A stretch of DNA of 34,683 bases, taken from the NCBI GenBank assembly GCA_903849835.1, contig CAINKA010000081.1, positions 1 to 34,683 of the forward strand. The letters are read 5' to 3'. The stretch is from an uncultured Alphaproteobacteria bacterium. Lineage in GTDB: Bacteria; Pseudomonadota; Alphaproteobacteria; Rickettsiales; UBA1997. The notes below the pieces were generated by a model. The model worked only from the letters and a program-made list of their open reading frames with translations. It had not been told where the DNA came from and made no database searches. The position numbers were made by a program, and so were the translations under genes. This document shows positions 8,525-14,207 of this stretch, piece after piece (position 1 is the first letter of the stretch; each line of letters opens with the position of its first letter).

Positions 8525-8552
8525 AATCATGCTTCGACAGGCTCAGCATGAC
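8525..8552 (-). repeat. Palindromic repeat, inverted copy (TCATGCTGAGCCTGTCGAAGCATGA family)
   Basis: Inverse copy matching 8319-8348. It directly abuts the right end of the MITE-like element and ends shortly before the stop codon of the 143-residue gene. Confidence 0.88.
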
Positions 8553-8566
8553 GATGAAGGTTGTGG

Positions 8567-8998
8567 TTATTTATTTTTAGAGGGACTTCTTGCTCGTGTG
8601 ACAAGTGGAGCTGCAGACGCGCTAGCAATAACTCCACCTAAAAGAGCGGAAACTTCTCGCGATTCTTCACCACCTCTGATCGCTCTTAAAGTTGGCGCCG
8701 CAGCTGCCACGACTTCTGCTCTACTTCCTCCAATTTCACATGTCGTAACTGTTCTTACGTCAGCTCCAAACCCAGTTATTCTGCGCAAGTCTCTTGTAAC
8801 TTCTGCAAATCTCTTCGCTACATCTTCTATAAATTTTTCTTTGGGATATGTTTCTGAATCTTTACGTTTGGCCACCATTTCTTTTAAAGCCTTATGGTAT
8901 GCAGAACCTGTCGTGCAAAGCTCAATCATTTCTTCGGATAATCCTAATCCACGAGCCATTTCTTTGCCCGCATCTACCGTTCTTACTGGTCTACTCAT
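8567..8998 (-). CDS. Unknown 143-aa protein sharing one repeat unit with the 724-aa neighbour
   Basis: No known family is recognised. Residues about 17-70 (GLGLSEEMIEL... through KFIEDVAKRFAEV) have the same LGLS-x-E core, central Lys-rich helix and acidic helix as the repeats of the 724-residue protein encoded next to it. The two also begin similarly (MSRP and MARP). The C-terminal half is Ala/Val/Arg-rich and ends in a basic tail. Its ATG overlaps the stop of the upstream methyltransferase gene as ATGA (8995-8998), so the two are probably translationally coupled. A 167-residue open frame on the opposite strand covers the same bases but has no such support. The gene may be a decayed or young paralogue of the larger repeat protein. 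Confidence 0.65.
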   Translation of the reverse strand: MSRPVRTVDAGKEMARGLGLSEEMIELCTTGSAYHKALKEMVAKRKDSETYPKEKFIEDVAKRFAEVTRDLRRITGFGADVRTVTTCEIGGSRAEVVAAAAPTLRAIRGGEESREVSALLGGVIASASAAPLVTRARSPSKNK

Positions 8999-9594
8999 CT
9001 GTAAAAAATAGTTGTGTTTTTAATGCGAAGTTGCCCCGGAGCGATTCCAAAAAAATCTTGTTTGGTGAAATTTTTTTCAGCGAAAAAATCAAAAATTTTT
9101 TTATAATTTCTTCGTTCGGAATCGTCGAGAATGATTCTGCCGTTTGGCTTCAAAGCTTCAATCGCATTTTTAGCGCATTCGAATCTTTTTAGGGAATCGA
9201 TGATGATGAAGTCGAATTTTTCTCCAGAATTTTTAGGAAAATTTTCGTAAAAATTATTCGTGAGCCCATCAGGCATTAAATTTATTTTTACGTTTTGTAG
9301 GGGCTGGCCTTGTGCCAGCCCACGGTCGGCCACAAGGGCTTCCTCTACAATCTCCCCCCACCTCTCATCCGTCTCCAACCCAACAATTTTTTTCGCTCTC
9401 TCCGCAAAAAATAAAGTTGAAGCGCCGCAGCCAAATTCAAAAACTTCGTGATTTTTTGTGAGATTTTTTTTGAGGAATTCAATCGCGGGATAAGTCATCC
9501 ACGGCAGTGCCGCGCCATTTTCATCTTGGGAAAAACCTTCGATGAAAGATTTTTTCCAACCGATTTTATTTTTTTCAAACTGCTCTTTTAGCAT
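8995..9594 (-). CDS. SAM-dependent class I methyltransferase with in-frame palindromic repeat
   Basis: This 199-residue protein has the Rossmann methyltransferase core: motif I VFEFGCGASTLFFAERAKK (about 51-69), the acidic end of strand 2 (GLETDERW), the motif IV-like segment FDFIIIDSLKR and the post-core strand GRIILDDSE. The substrate is unknown. Bases 9296-9350 are a copy of the GTAGGGG palindromic repeat, read through in frame as roughly EALVADRGLAQGQPLQN between strand 2 and the next strand. The frame stays open. The start overlaps the end of rfbB by 20 bases, and the stop overlaps the 143-residue gene by 4, so the three form one transcription unit. A role in modifying a surface sugar is possible given rfbB upstream, but this is inference. 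Confidence 0.82.
   Translation of the reverse strand: MLKEQFEKNKIGWKKSFIEGFSQDENGAALPWMTYPAIEFLKKNLTKNHEVFEFGCGASTLFFAERAKKIVGLETDERWGEIVEEALVADRGLAQGQPLQNVKINLMPDGLTNNFYENFPKNSGEKFDFIIIDSLKRFECAKNAIEALKPNGRIILDDSERRNYKKIFDFFAEKNFTKQDFFGIAPGQLRIKNTTIFYR
9296..9350. repeat. GTAGGGG family repeat inside the methyltransferase gene
   Basis: The segment runs TTGTAGGGGCTGGCCTTGTG at its left to CTACAA at its right, with the internal pairs GGCTGGCC/TGCCAGCC and GGCCACAAGGG. It lies wholly within the coding sequence at 8995-9594 and keeps the frame open. It is a slightly diverged version of the intergenic copies at 5925 and 21464. Confidence 0.85.
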
Positions 9595-10582
9595 CTAAAT
9601 ACCACTTCACCGTTTCCTTCAATCTTTCTGAAAAACTTCTCGTTGGTTTAAAACCTAACTCTCGTTCAACCTTGGCATTGCTGATCGCGTAACGTTTGTC
9701 GTGACCCAAGCGATCGGTCACAAAAGAAATTTGTTTTGCGTAAGAAGTGCCGTCAGCGCGCGGTTTTATTTCGTCCAAAATTCCACAAATTTCTTGCGCC
9801 AAATCCAAATTTTCTTTTTCGCAATTGCCGCCGAAGCAGTAAGTTTCGCCGAGTTTGCCGTCGCACAAAGCGGAATAAATTCCGTCAGCGTGGTCGCGCA
9901 CAAAAATCCAGTCGCGAATATTTTTGCCATTGCCGTAGATTGGAATGGCGCGGCCGTTGATTGCGGAGGAAATCACGGTCGGAATAAATTTTTCGCGATG
10001 TTGATGCGGGCCGAAATTATTCGAGCAATTTGTGGTGATTGTTGGCAGTCCGTAAGTTTCAAACCAAGCGCGTACGAGATGGTCGGAAGCGGCTTTGGAC
10101 GCGGAGTAAGGTGAGTTTGGGCGGTAAGGATTTTCTTCGGTAAATTTTGGATCAGTCAGTGAAAGTGAGCCGTAAACTTCGTCAGTTGAAATGTGTAAAA
10201 AACGAAATTCAGATTTCTTTTCTGCGTCTAAATTTTTCCAGTAATCAAGCGTGCAGTTCAACAGATTAAAGGTTCCAACAATGTTGGTCTGAATAAAATT
10301 TTCTGGCGCAGCGATCGAATTATCGACGTGAGATTCGGCGGCGAAATTTACGACAAAATCAATTTTTTCTTCGCGCAAAATTTTCAAAACCAATTCGCGA
10401 TCCGCAATGTCGCCTTCAATCAATTTGAAATTGGAATTTCTTTCGACGGCAGAAAGATTTTTTAAATCCGCCGCGTAAGTGAGTTTGTCGAGCACTACAG
10501 CGCGCTGGCCAAGTTCGCAGATTTTTAAAACAAAGTGACTGCCAATAAATCCGGCGCCGCCGGTGATTAAAAAATTTTTCAT
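9575..10582 (-). CDS. rfbB: dTDP-glucose 4,6-dehydratase RfbB
   Basis: RfbB converts dTDP-glucose to dTDP-4-keto-6-deoxyglucose, a step towards deoxysugars of surface polysaccharides. It is an extended short-chain dehydrogenase. The NAD-binding GGAGFIGSHF lies at residues 8-17, HVDNSI at 85-90, the catalytic STDEVYG at 132-138 and the YSASK pair Tyr159/Lys163. The sugar-nucleotide segment includes TNCSNNFGPHQHREKFIPTV and GKNIRDWIFVRDHADGI. Its 335 residues match the family. The other dTDP-rhamnose genes (rfbA, rfbC, rfbD) are not in the window, so it is an orphan here next to a methyltransferase. The STAS-like gene is transcribed divergently from an 80-base gap. Confidence 0.95.
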   Translation of the reverse strand: MKNFLITGGAGFIGSHFVLKICELGQRAVVLDKLTYAADLKNLSAVERNSNFKLIEGDIADRELVLKILREEKIDFVVNFAAESHVDNSIAAPENFIQTNIVGTFNLLNCTLDYWKNLDAEKKSEFRFLHISTDEVYGSLSLTDPKFTEENPYRPNSPYSASKAASDHLVRAWFETYGLPTITTNCSNNFGPHQHREKFIPTVISSAINGRAIPIYGNGKNIRDWIFVRDHADGIYSALCDGKLGETYCFGGNCEKENLDLAQEICGILDEIKPRADGTSYAKQISFVTDRLGHDKRYAISNAKVERELGFKPTRSFSERLKETVKWYLDAKRAV

Positions 10583-10662
10583 GATTAAAAATGCTGATTA
10601 AATTTTTTATAATTTTTAAAAAGTTATCGCGTAAAAAAATTAATTTTTTCGAGGAAATTCAA

Positions 10663-11079
10663 ATGACCAAGAGCAACATTATCGAACTCACTTTCAAAGA
10701 AATCACCACGCAAAATAAATTGTTTTGCCAGTTTGATGAGCAGAATGGCATTTTGTTATTGGACGTAAAAAGTCCTTTTTCTGGTGATGATTTTGGGACT
10801 ATCTCAAGCATCATAGAGCCATATTTTGCAACTCATGGCGAGCTTAGAGGGGTGATTATTAATTCAAAAAAATTTCCTTACTGGTCTAGCGCTCAAAATC
10901 GCACGGAATATTTAAATTTCGCTCGTGACAATCATCATAAATTTAAAAAAGCTGCATTGGGAATGGGAGGATTTTTTACCAAAATCGTCGCCAGAATTGC
11001 GCGCGGACGAGTTCATCCGGAGGTGAAAATTTTTAAATATAATCAGATTGAGAAGGCACAGAGCTGGATTTTGGGGTGA
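10663..11079 (+). CDS. STAS/SpoIIAA-like domain protein
   Basis: This 138-residue protein resembles the SpoIIAA-like (STAS/SEC14 superfamily) group of small proteins. It has alternating strands and helices (GILLLDVKSPFSGDDF, then RGVIINSKKFPYWSSAQNR, then a helix-rich end). The family's exact role is unknown; members are thought to bind lipids or act as regulators. The frame is open from 10591, but a GAGGA ribosome binding site at 10651-10655 sits 7 bases before the ATG at 10663, and the earlier part is a Lys/Phe-rich translation of AT-rich intergenic DNA, so 10663 is taken as the start. Confidence 0.7.
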   Translation: MTKSNIIELTFKEITTQNKLFCQFDEQNGILLLDVKSPFSGDDFGTISSIIEPYFATHGELRGVIINSKKFPYWSSAQNRTEYLNFARDNHHKFKKAALGMGGFFTKIVARIARGRVHPEVKIFKYNQIEKAQSWILG

Positions 11080-11102
11080 GGGTTAGAACTAAAAAAATAG
11101 GG

Positions 11103-11123
11103 CACTTACGCTTTGCGTAAGTG
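11103..11123 (+). terminator. Probable hairpin terminator after STAS-like gene
   Basis: A 9-bp perfect stem, CACTTACGC/GCGTAAGTG with a TTT loop, lies 24 bases after the stop codon. It is followed by AGTAATTTT. The T-tract is short and interrupted. Confidence 0.45.
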
Positions 11124-11132
11124 AGTAATTTT

Positions 11133-11263
11133 CTGGGAAGGATGGCGCGCATTCGCGCTTGCAAACGCAAGATTTTTCTAAGTTCAGCTACGCTTCACTA
11201 AGAAAAATTATGCTTATTGTCGAACCTCATCGGAGACTCTCTGACAACCTTCCCGGGGAGCCA
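11133..11263. other. Structured noncoding stretch with tRNA-Asn 3'-end-like fragments
   Basis: No gene is seen here. CTGGGAAGGAT (11133-11143) is the reverse complement of part of the tRNA-Asn 3' end, and CCTTCCCGGGGAGCCA (11248-11263) matches that end, CCA included, at 15 of 16 bases. The two can pair as GGGAAGG/CCTTCCC and enclose several small hairpins (GCGCG/CGCGC, CTTGC/GCAAG and a TTTTTCTAAG-type stem). It is either the scar of earlier integrations at tRNA-Asn or an unrecognised small RNA. It does not fold as a tRNA, and no tmRNA, 6S, SRP or RNase P signature is present. Confidence 0.45.
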
Positions 11264-11264
11264 T

Positions 11265-11307
11265 AACAAAAAAGGCCGCCTAGCTTACGCTGACGGCCTT
11301 TTTTGTT
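11265..11307. terminator. Bidirectional intrinsic terminator
   Basis: A perfect 14-bp stem, AACAAAAAAGGCCG (11265-11278) with CGGCCTTTTTTGTT (11294-11307), holds an A-run on one side and a T-run on the other, so it can end transcription from both directions. The loop adds a small AGC/GCT stem. It sits just outside the left end of the integrated element and would shield the chromosome from its minus-strand operon. Confidence 0.8.
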
Positions 11308-11308
11308 G

Positions 11309-11325
11309 TGGCTCCTGGGAAGGAT
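11309..11325 (-). repeat. Left attachment site (att), tRNA-Asn-like
   Basis: TGGCTCCTGGGAAGGAT repeats the last 18 bases of tRNA-Asn (including the encoded CCA) with one C missing. With the tRNA copy at 18491-18508 it forms the direct repeats that bound the element. The one-base difference suggests an older insertion or tolerance in the crossover core. Confidence 0.7.
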
Positions 11326-11381
11326 AGACATTAGATGGTCTAGAGCCATACCAACATTGTATTAAAACTGATATGAAAAAG

Positions 11382-11404
11382 CAATATACCCCTATTTATA
11401 CCCC
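11382..11404. promoter_or_regulatory. Left-end integrase arm-type sites (TATACCCC x2)
   Basis: Two TATACCCC units (11385-11392, 11397-11404) lie 12 bases apart near the left end. The 11-mer CAATATACCCC (11382-11392) occurs inverted at 18329-18339 beside the integrase gene. This pairing at both ends suggests arm-type binding sites. Confidence 0.5.
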
Positions 11405-11417
11405 CTAGATTAGTTTT

Positions 11418-11696
11418 TTACTTTTTTGGTTTTTGTTTAGTGTGAATCCAAGCCTCTTCTTCTATCAGAGCAATTCTTCTCGATTTACCAACCTCTATTT
11501 CTTCATCTAAAAATTGTTCAACTGCAATATTTTTATTTTTCTCATTAAAGAAAAATTTAATGGCCTTTGGTTGTACTTTTGATTTTCTATTCGTAGCTAA
11601 CTGATAGGAGCTATTTAAAGCTTCCCAAAGCTTCGTTCTTCCATTCTCTTGTTTTTCATTGAAAAAATCGTTAACCATACTTTTGAAATCTGTCAT
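11418..11696 (-). CDS. Unknown small protein, last gene of the element
   Basis: No family is recognised. The 92-residue product is charged (Lys/Glu-rich) and probably cytoplasmic, with the segment GKSRRIALIEEEAWIHTK near its end. The frame extends to a TTG at 11708, but the ATG at 11696 is preferred. It begins 14 bases after the RDD gene stops, so it is the final cistron and likely depends on RDD transcription. It could be a cytoplasmic partner of the RDD protein, but nothing in its sequence proves this. Confidence 0.6.
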   Translation of the reverse strand: MTDFKSMVNDFFNEKQENGRTKLWEALNSSYQLATNRKSKVQPKAIKFFFNEKNKNIAVEQFLDEEIEVGKSRRIALIEEEAWIHTKQKPKK

Positions 11697-11710
11697 GTTA
11701 TTTTTCAAAA

Positions 11711-12748
11711 TTATTTAGTTTCGGTCTGAATTTCTTGCGAAGATGAACTTATGACTATTGTTGACCAAAGTTTATTTTTTAACTTCTCTACTTTGACGGA
11801 AGTATATTCATATGGCTTTCCCTGAACAGTTACTACTCGCCAGAAATCATTATTATTCTTGCGGATCTCAATATGAAGAAGTGATCCATCTGAAGCCGTA
11901 ATAGATCCATAGCATTCCCAAGACTGAATTCCGTCTTTTTCAGAATACTTTCCGCCATCACTAAAGCTCATACTTTTGGCATTAGCCTTTCCAAAGAGAT
12001 CAACGTAGGTGTTTAATGATACAGTTCCACTTTCAAGACCCAAGACAACAAAAGCATGGTCGGTTATTTCGCTAAATGTGTATACCTTTTGTCCTTGCTC
12101 ATTACTATCGGGAGCATTTTTCCATTCTGCATCAATTGAGGCTTCTGCTTTAGTTACTGGATTTTGCCAAGTGTACGGTGGCGACCCTACTATTTTTTGC
12201 GCTTTAGTATTACTCTCTTGTTGGATGAATCCCATGTAAAATACTAGAACGATACCGGCCACTGCGATAAGAGCTCTTAGTAATTGAAACCTAGATAGCT
12301 TTTCGGAAAAAACCTGAAATCCATAGCGCTCGTCATAAGTAGTTCTCTGCCCTTTATCTATTAACTTCTGCTGCTTATTAAATGTCCACAATGAGAAGAG
12401 CGGTAAACCAAATGCAAAACCGGAGCACCATACTCCAAAAGCGCGTTTTAACCAGTCCTTCAAAGAGATCTTTCCGAGTTTTTTTATATGTATACCCAAA
12501 AGATATTTACCCAAACTATTACCAAAAAAATGACAAATTAAGGCATCCAAGATTAGGGCAAATGGAATAAAAACGATTCCTAGAATACGGTCAGTATGTG
12601 GATTATTTATCAGACCAGTGTACCAAGTTGAGTATTTTGCCAAAGTCATTTCAGCAAAAAATCCTATCAACATTATCTCGAAATAGAGATCAAACATGCG
12701 AGCAAAAAAACGGCGCCAAGAGCCAGCTGTAGGGAGTATTAATTTCAT
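11711..12748 (-). CDS. RDD family membrane protein with C-terminal soluble domain
   Basis: The 345-residue protein opens with an RDD domain: the first helix holds the Arg...Arg..Asp pattern WRRFFARMFDLYFEIMLIG, followed by about three more hydrophobic helices up to residue 125 and another near 155-175 (LLRALIAVAGIVLVFYMGF). After it comes a soluble domain of about 165 residues that includes WQNPVTKAEASIDAEWKNA and WECYGSITASDGSLLHIEI. No catalytic motif is seen; the domain probably lies outside the inner membrane. It sits 50 bases after the HGGxSTG gene, at the cargo end of the element. RDD proteins are linked to transport or signalling without one fixed role. Confidence 0.8.
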   Translation of the reverse strand: MKLILPTAGSWRRFFARMFDLYFEIMLIGFFAEMTLAKYSTWYTGLINNPHTDRILGIVFIPFALILDALICHFFGNSLGKYLLGIHIKKLGKISLKDWLKRAFGVWCSGFAFGLPLFSLWTFNKQQKLIDKGQRTTYDERYGFQVFSEKLSRFQLLRALIAVAGIVLVFYMGFIQQESNTKAQKIVGSPPYTWQNPVTKAEASIDAEWKNAPDSNEQGQKVYTFSEITDHAFVVLGLESGTVSLNTYVDLFGKANAKSMSFSDGGKYSEKDGIQSWECYGSITASDGSLLHIEIRKNNNDFWRVVTVQGKPYEYTSVKVEKLKNKLWSTIVISSSSQEIQTETK

Positions 12749-12798
12749 TTTGAGATTTGTTTAATAAAAAAAAGTCTGTCTAGGAAGGGACTTAAGCA

Positions 12799-13086
12799 TT
12801 AAATACTATGTAAAAAAAGATTTGCATCTTTTAGAAACCGCATCTCCAACTTTCTTCTTTCGATTCTTTCTTTTACATAGCGACCACTTCTTAAGTTGGT
12901 TTGCTTAATTTTTTTGATGCCGTCATTAGTTCTCGCCCCTGTTGACTTGCCGCCATGCATCCTACATCTTCCATTTTTCATCGCCGGTGATTTGCAGGAG
13001 TTTTTGGCTCTAGTTTTAGCTCCACACTTTTCAGCGTCTTTGATGTTAAATTTTTGTTTGCATGGGGTGATGTTTCTACTTTTCAT
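12799..13086 (-). CDS. HGGxSTG domain protein
   Basis: A 95-residue basic protein. The core CGAKTRAKNSCKSPAMKNGRCRMHGGKSTGARTNDG carries paired cysteines (CGAK, SCKSP, RCRMH) and the HGGKSTG block that names this family. The four Cys/His positions suggest a small zinc-binding fold. Such proteins are common in proteobacterial prophages and islands, and their function is unknown. The ATG at 13086 follows a GGGGTGGGG purine run and overlaps the end of the previous gene by 11 bases, so coupling is likely. Confidence 0.85.
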   Translation of the reverse strand: MKSRNITPCKQKFNIKDAEKCGAKTRAKNSCKSPAMKNGRCRMHGGKSTGARTNDGIKKIKQTNLRSGRYVKERIERRKLEMRFLKDANLFLHSI

Positions 13087-13723
13087 TTTTCCCCACCCCT
13101 CCTTTTATCAGCTCCTCTATGCTGTTATTGATCTGAGTATTAGCTGTTCCAATGAAAGCTTTTCCGCCATCATTGATGTTGATGTGCTCAACAGTAATTT
13201 TCTGATCACCCTTGCTGCGATATTTTTTTAGCGCATCCATTTGAGCTAAATAAGTTCTGCTAAATTTGGTGGCTCTGCTAATATTCTCTTCAACTCCGTA
13301 GTTGGTTTGATCCTTTAAACCAGCTCTATAAAACGACCTCATCGTCATATTATGCACAGCAATCATCTGAGTTATTAGCATTGTCTCCAGAGTATCTCTT
13401 GGCTTTAACTCTTTGATGAGACTGACCACGTAATTTATATTATTTTCCGTGTAGTCGTCGCCATAAAGATTACTAACACAAGATAACAGGTTGTTAAAAA
13501 CAGTTTTATTTGTGGTGCCTAAACTTTGGTACATTTCTTGAGATATTTTATCCCCCAAAGTCTTTGGTGAGGTTTTATCAATCGTCATTCCAAGAGAATT
13601 ATTTTTTGTTTTCTTGAGGCTAAAATCAAATCTGCCAGAGACATACCCCATCTCATCTGTAAGTGGTTTTTTATCTTCATTTTGAATAAACATTTCTTTT
13701 GTTTTTGTGCTATTTTTTGCCAT
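13076..13723 (-). CDS. Conserved mobile-element protein (215 aa)
   Basis: The function is unknown. The product is soluble and helical. The segment ELKPRDTLETMLITQMIAVHNMTMR followed by KFSRTYLAQMDALKKYRSKGDQKITVEHININDGGKAFIG resembles a hypothetical protein type found in many proteobacterial islands and prophages beside HGGxSTG genes, where the C-terminal part reads RGKGxQKVTVEHVHV. Both the content and the order here fit that pairing, but I recall this only as a pattern. It begins 4 bases after the preceding gene and overlaps the next by 11. Confidence 0.65.
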   Translation of the reverse strand: MAKNSTKTKEMFIQNEDKKPLTDEMGYVSGRFDFSLKKTKNNSLGMTIDKTSPKTLGDKISQEMYQSLGTTNKTVFNNLLSCVSNLYGDDYTENNINYVVSLIKELKPRDTLETMLITQMIAVHNMTMRSFYRAGLKDQTNYGVEENISRATKFSRTYLAQMDALKKYRSKGDQKITVEHININDGGKAFIGTANTQINNSIEELIKGGVGKNEK

Positions 13724-13727
13724 AAAA

Positions 13728-14207
13728 TTAAGTGATTATTTGATTAATAAAGTCGGTGACTTGCTGTGAATTAACGGAAATTTGTTTTTCTTTTGCGTAA
13801 AGAGTGGCGATTTCTTGATTGGCTTCATCTTCCGCAAGAGTCCTATTCATATGTATTGGCAAGGCTTCATATTCTAAAATTGCCGCTCTCTCGTCGAAGA
13901 GATATTGGTATTTTTCTAGATCAGATTCTTGCTGGTTTTGAGACTCTTCTGGAATGTTTGACATTCTTGTCATTGTTGACGATGTCACTAAATTCAAAGC
14001 CTCATCATAGCTATTTCTTCCGTCACTCTCTGACATTTTAAAAGCTTTTTGCTCATCCTTTAAACCATAAAAAGACTTCACAATGTCAACACTGTCAAAG
14101 TTACTGATATTGTCTGAGAGCTTGGCGCGACTAACTTCAGCAAGAAAGTCAAGAATGTCAGACGCGGAGCTGGCTTGGTGGTAAAAGTCAGAAGAATTAT
14201 TTCTCAT
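13728..14207 (-). CDS. Unknown 159-aa element protein
   Basis: Not recognised. The acidic, Gln/Ser-rich product is mostly helical, with a helix-forming middle (LEKYQYLFDERAAILEYEALP) and no membrane segment. The frame opens with a TTG at 14222, but a GAGGTGG ribosome binding site lies 4 bases before the ATG at 14207, so 14207 is taken as start. It overlaps the 3' end of the DUF3987 gene by 11 bases, which suggests coupled translation. It may be an accessory to the replication ATPase, but nothing supports more. Confidence 0.65.
   Translation of the reverse strand: MRNNSSDFYHQASSASDILDFLAEVSRAKLSDNISNFDSVDIVKSFYGLKDEQKAFKMSESDGRNSYDEALNLVTSSTMTRMSNIPEESQNQQESDLEKYQYLFDERAAILEYEALPIHMNRTLAEDEANQEIATLYAKEKQISVNSQQVTDFINQIIT

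Noticed and set aside
8508..9011. 167-residue open frame on the + strand
   Set aside because: It lies opposite the 143-residue gene, starts inside the MITE-like and palindromic repeat region, and has no recognisable domain; the minus-strand gene has repeat similarity and an ATGA overlap with its upstream gene.
9701..10114. 137-residue + strand frame
   Set aside because: Antisense shadow of rfbB, whose motifs are complete on the minus strand.
11133..11263. Possible tmRNA or tRNA gene ending in CCA
   Set aside because: The 3' end resembles tRNA-Asn but no matching acceptor 5' half, T-arm or tag reading frame could be found.
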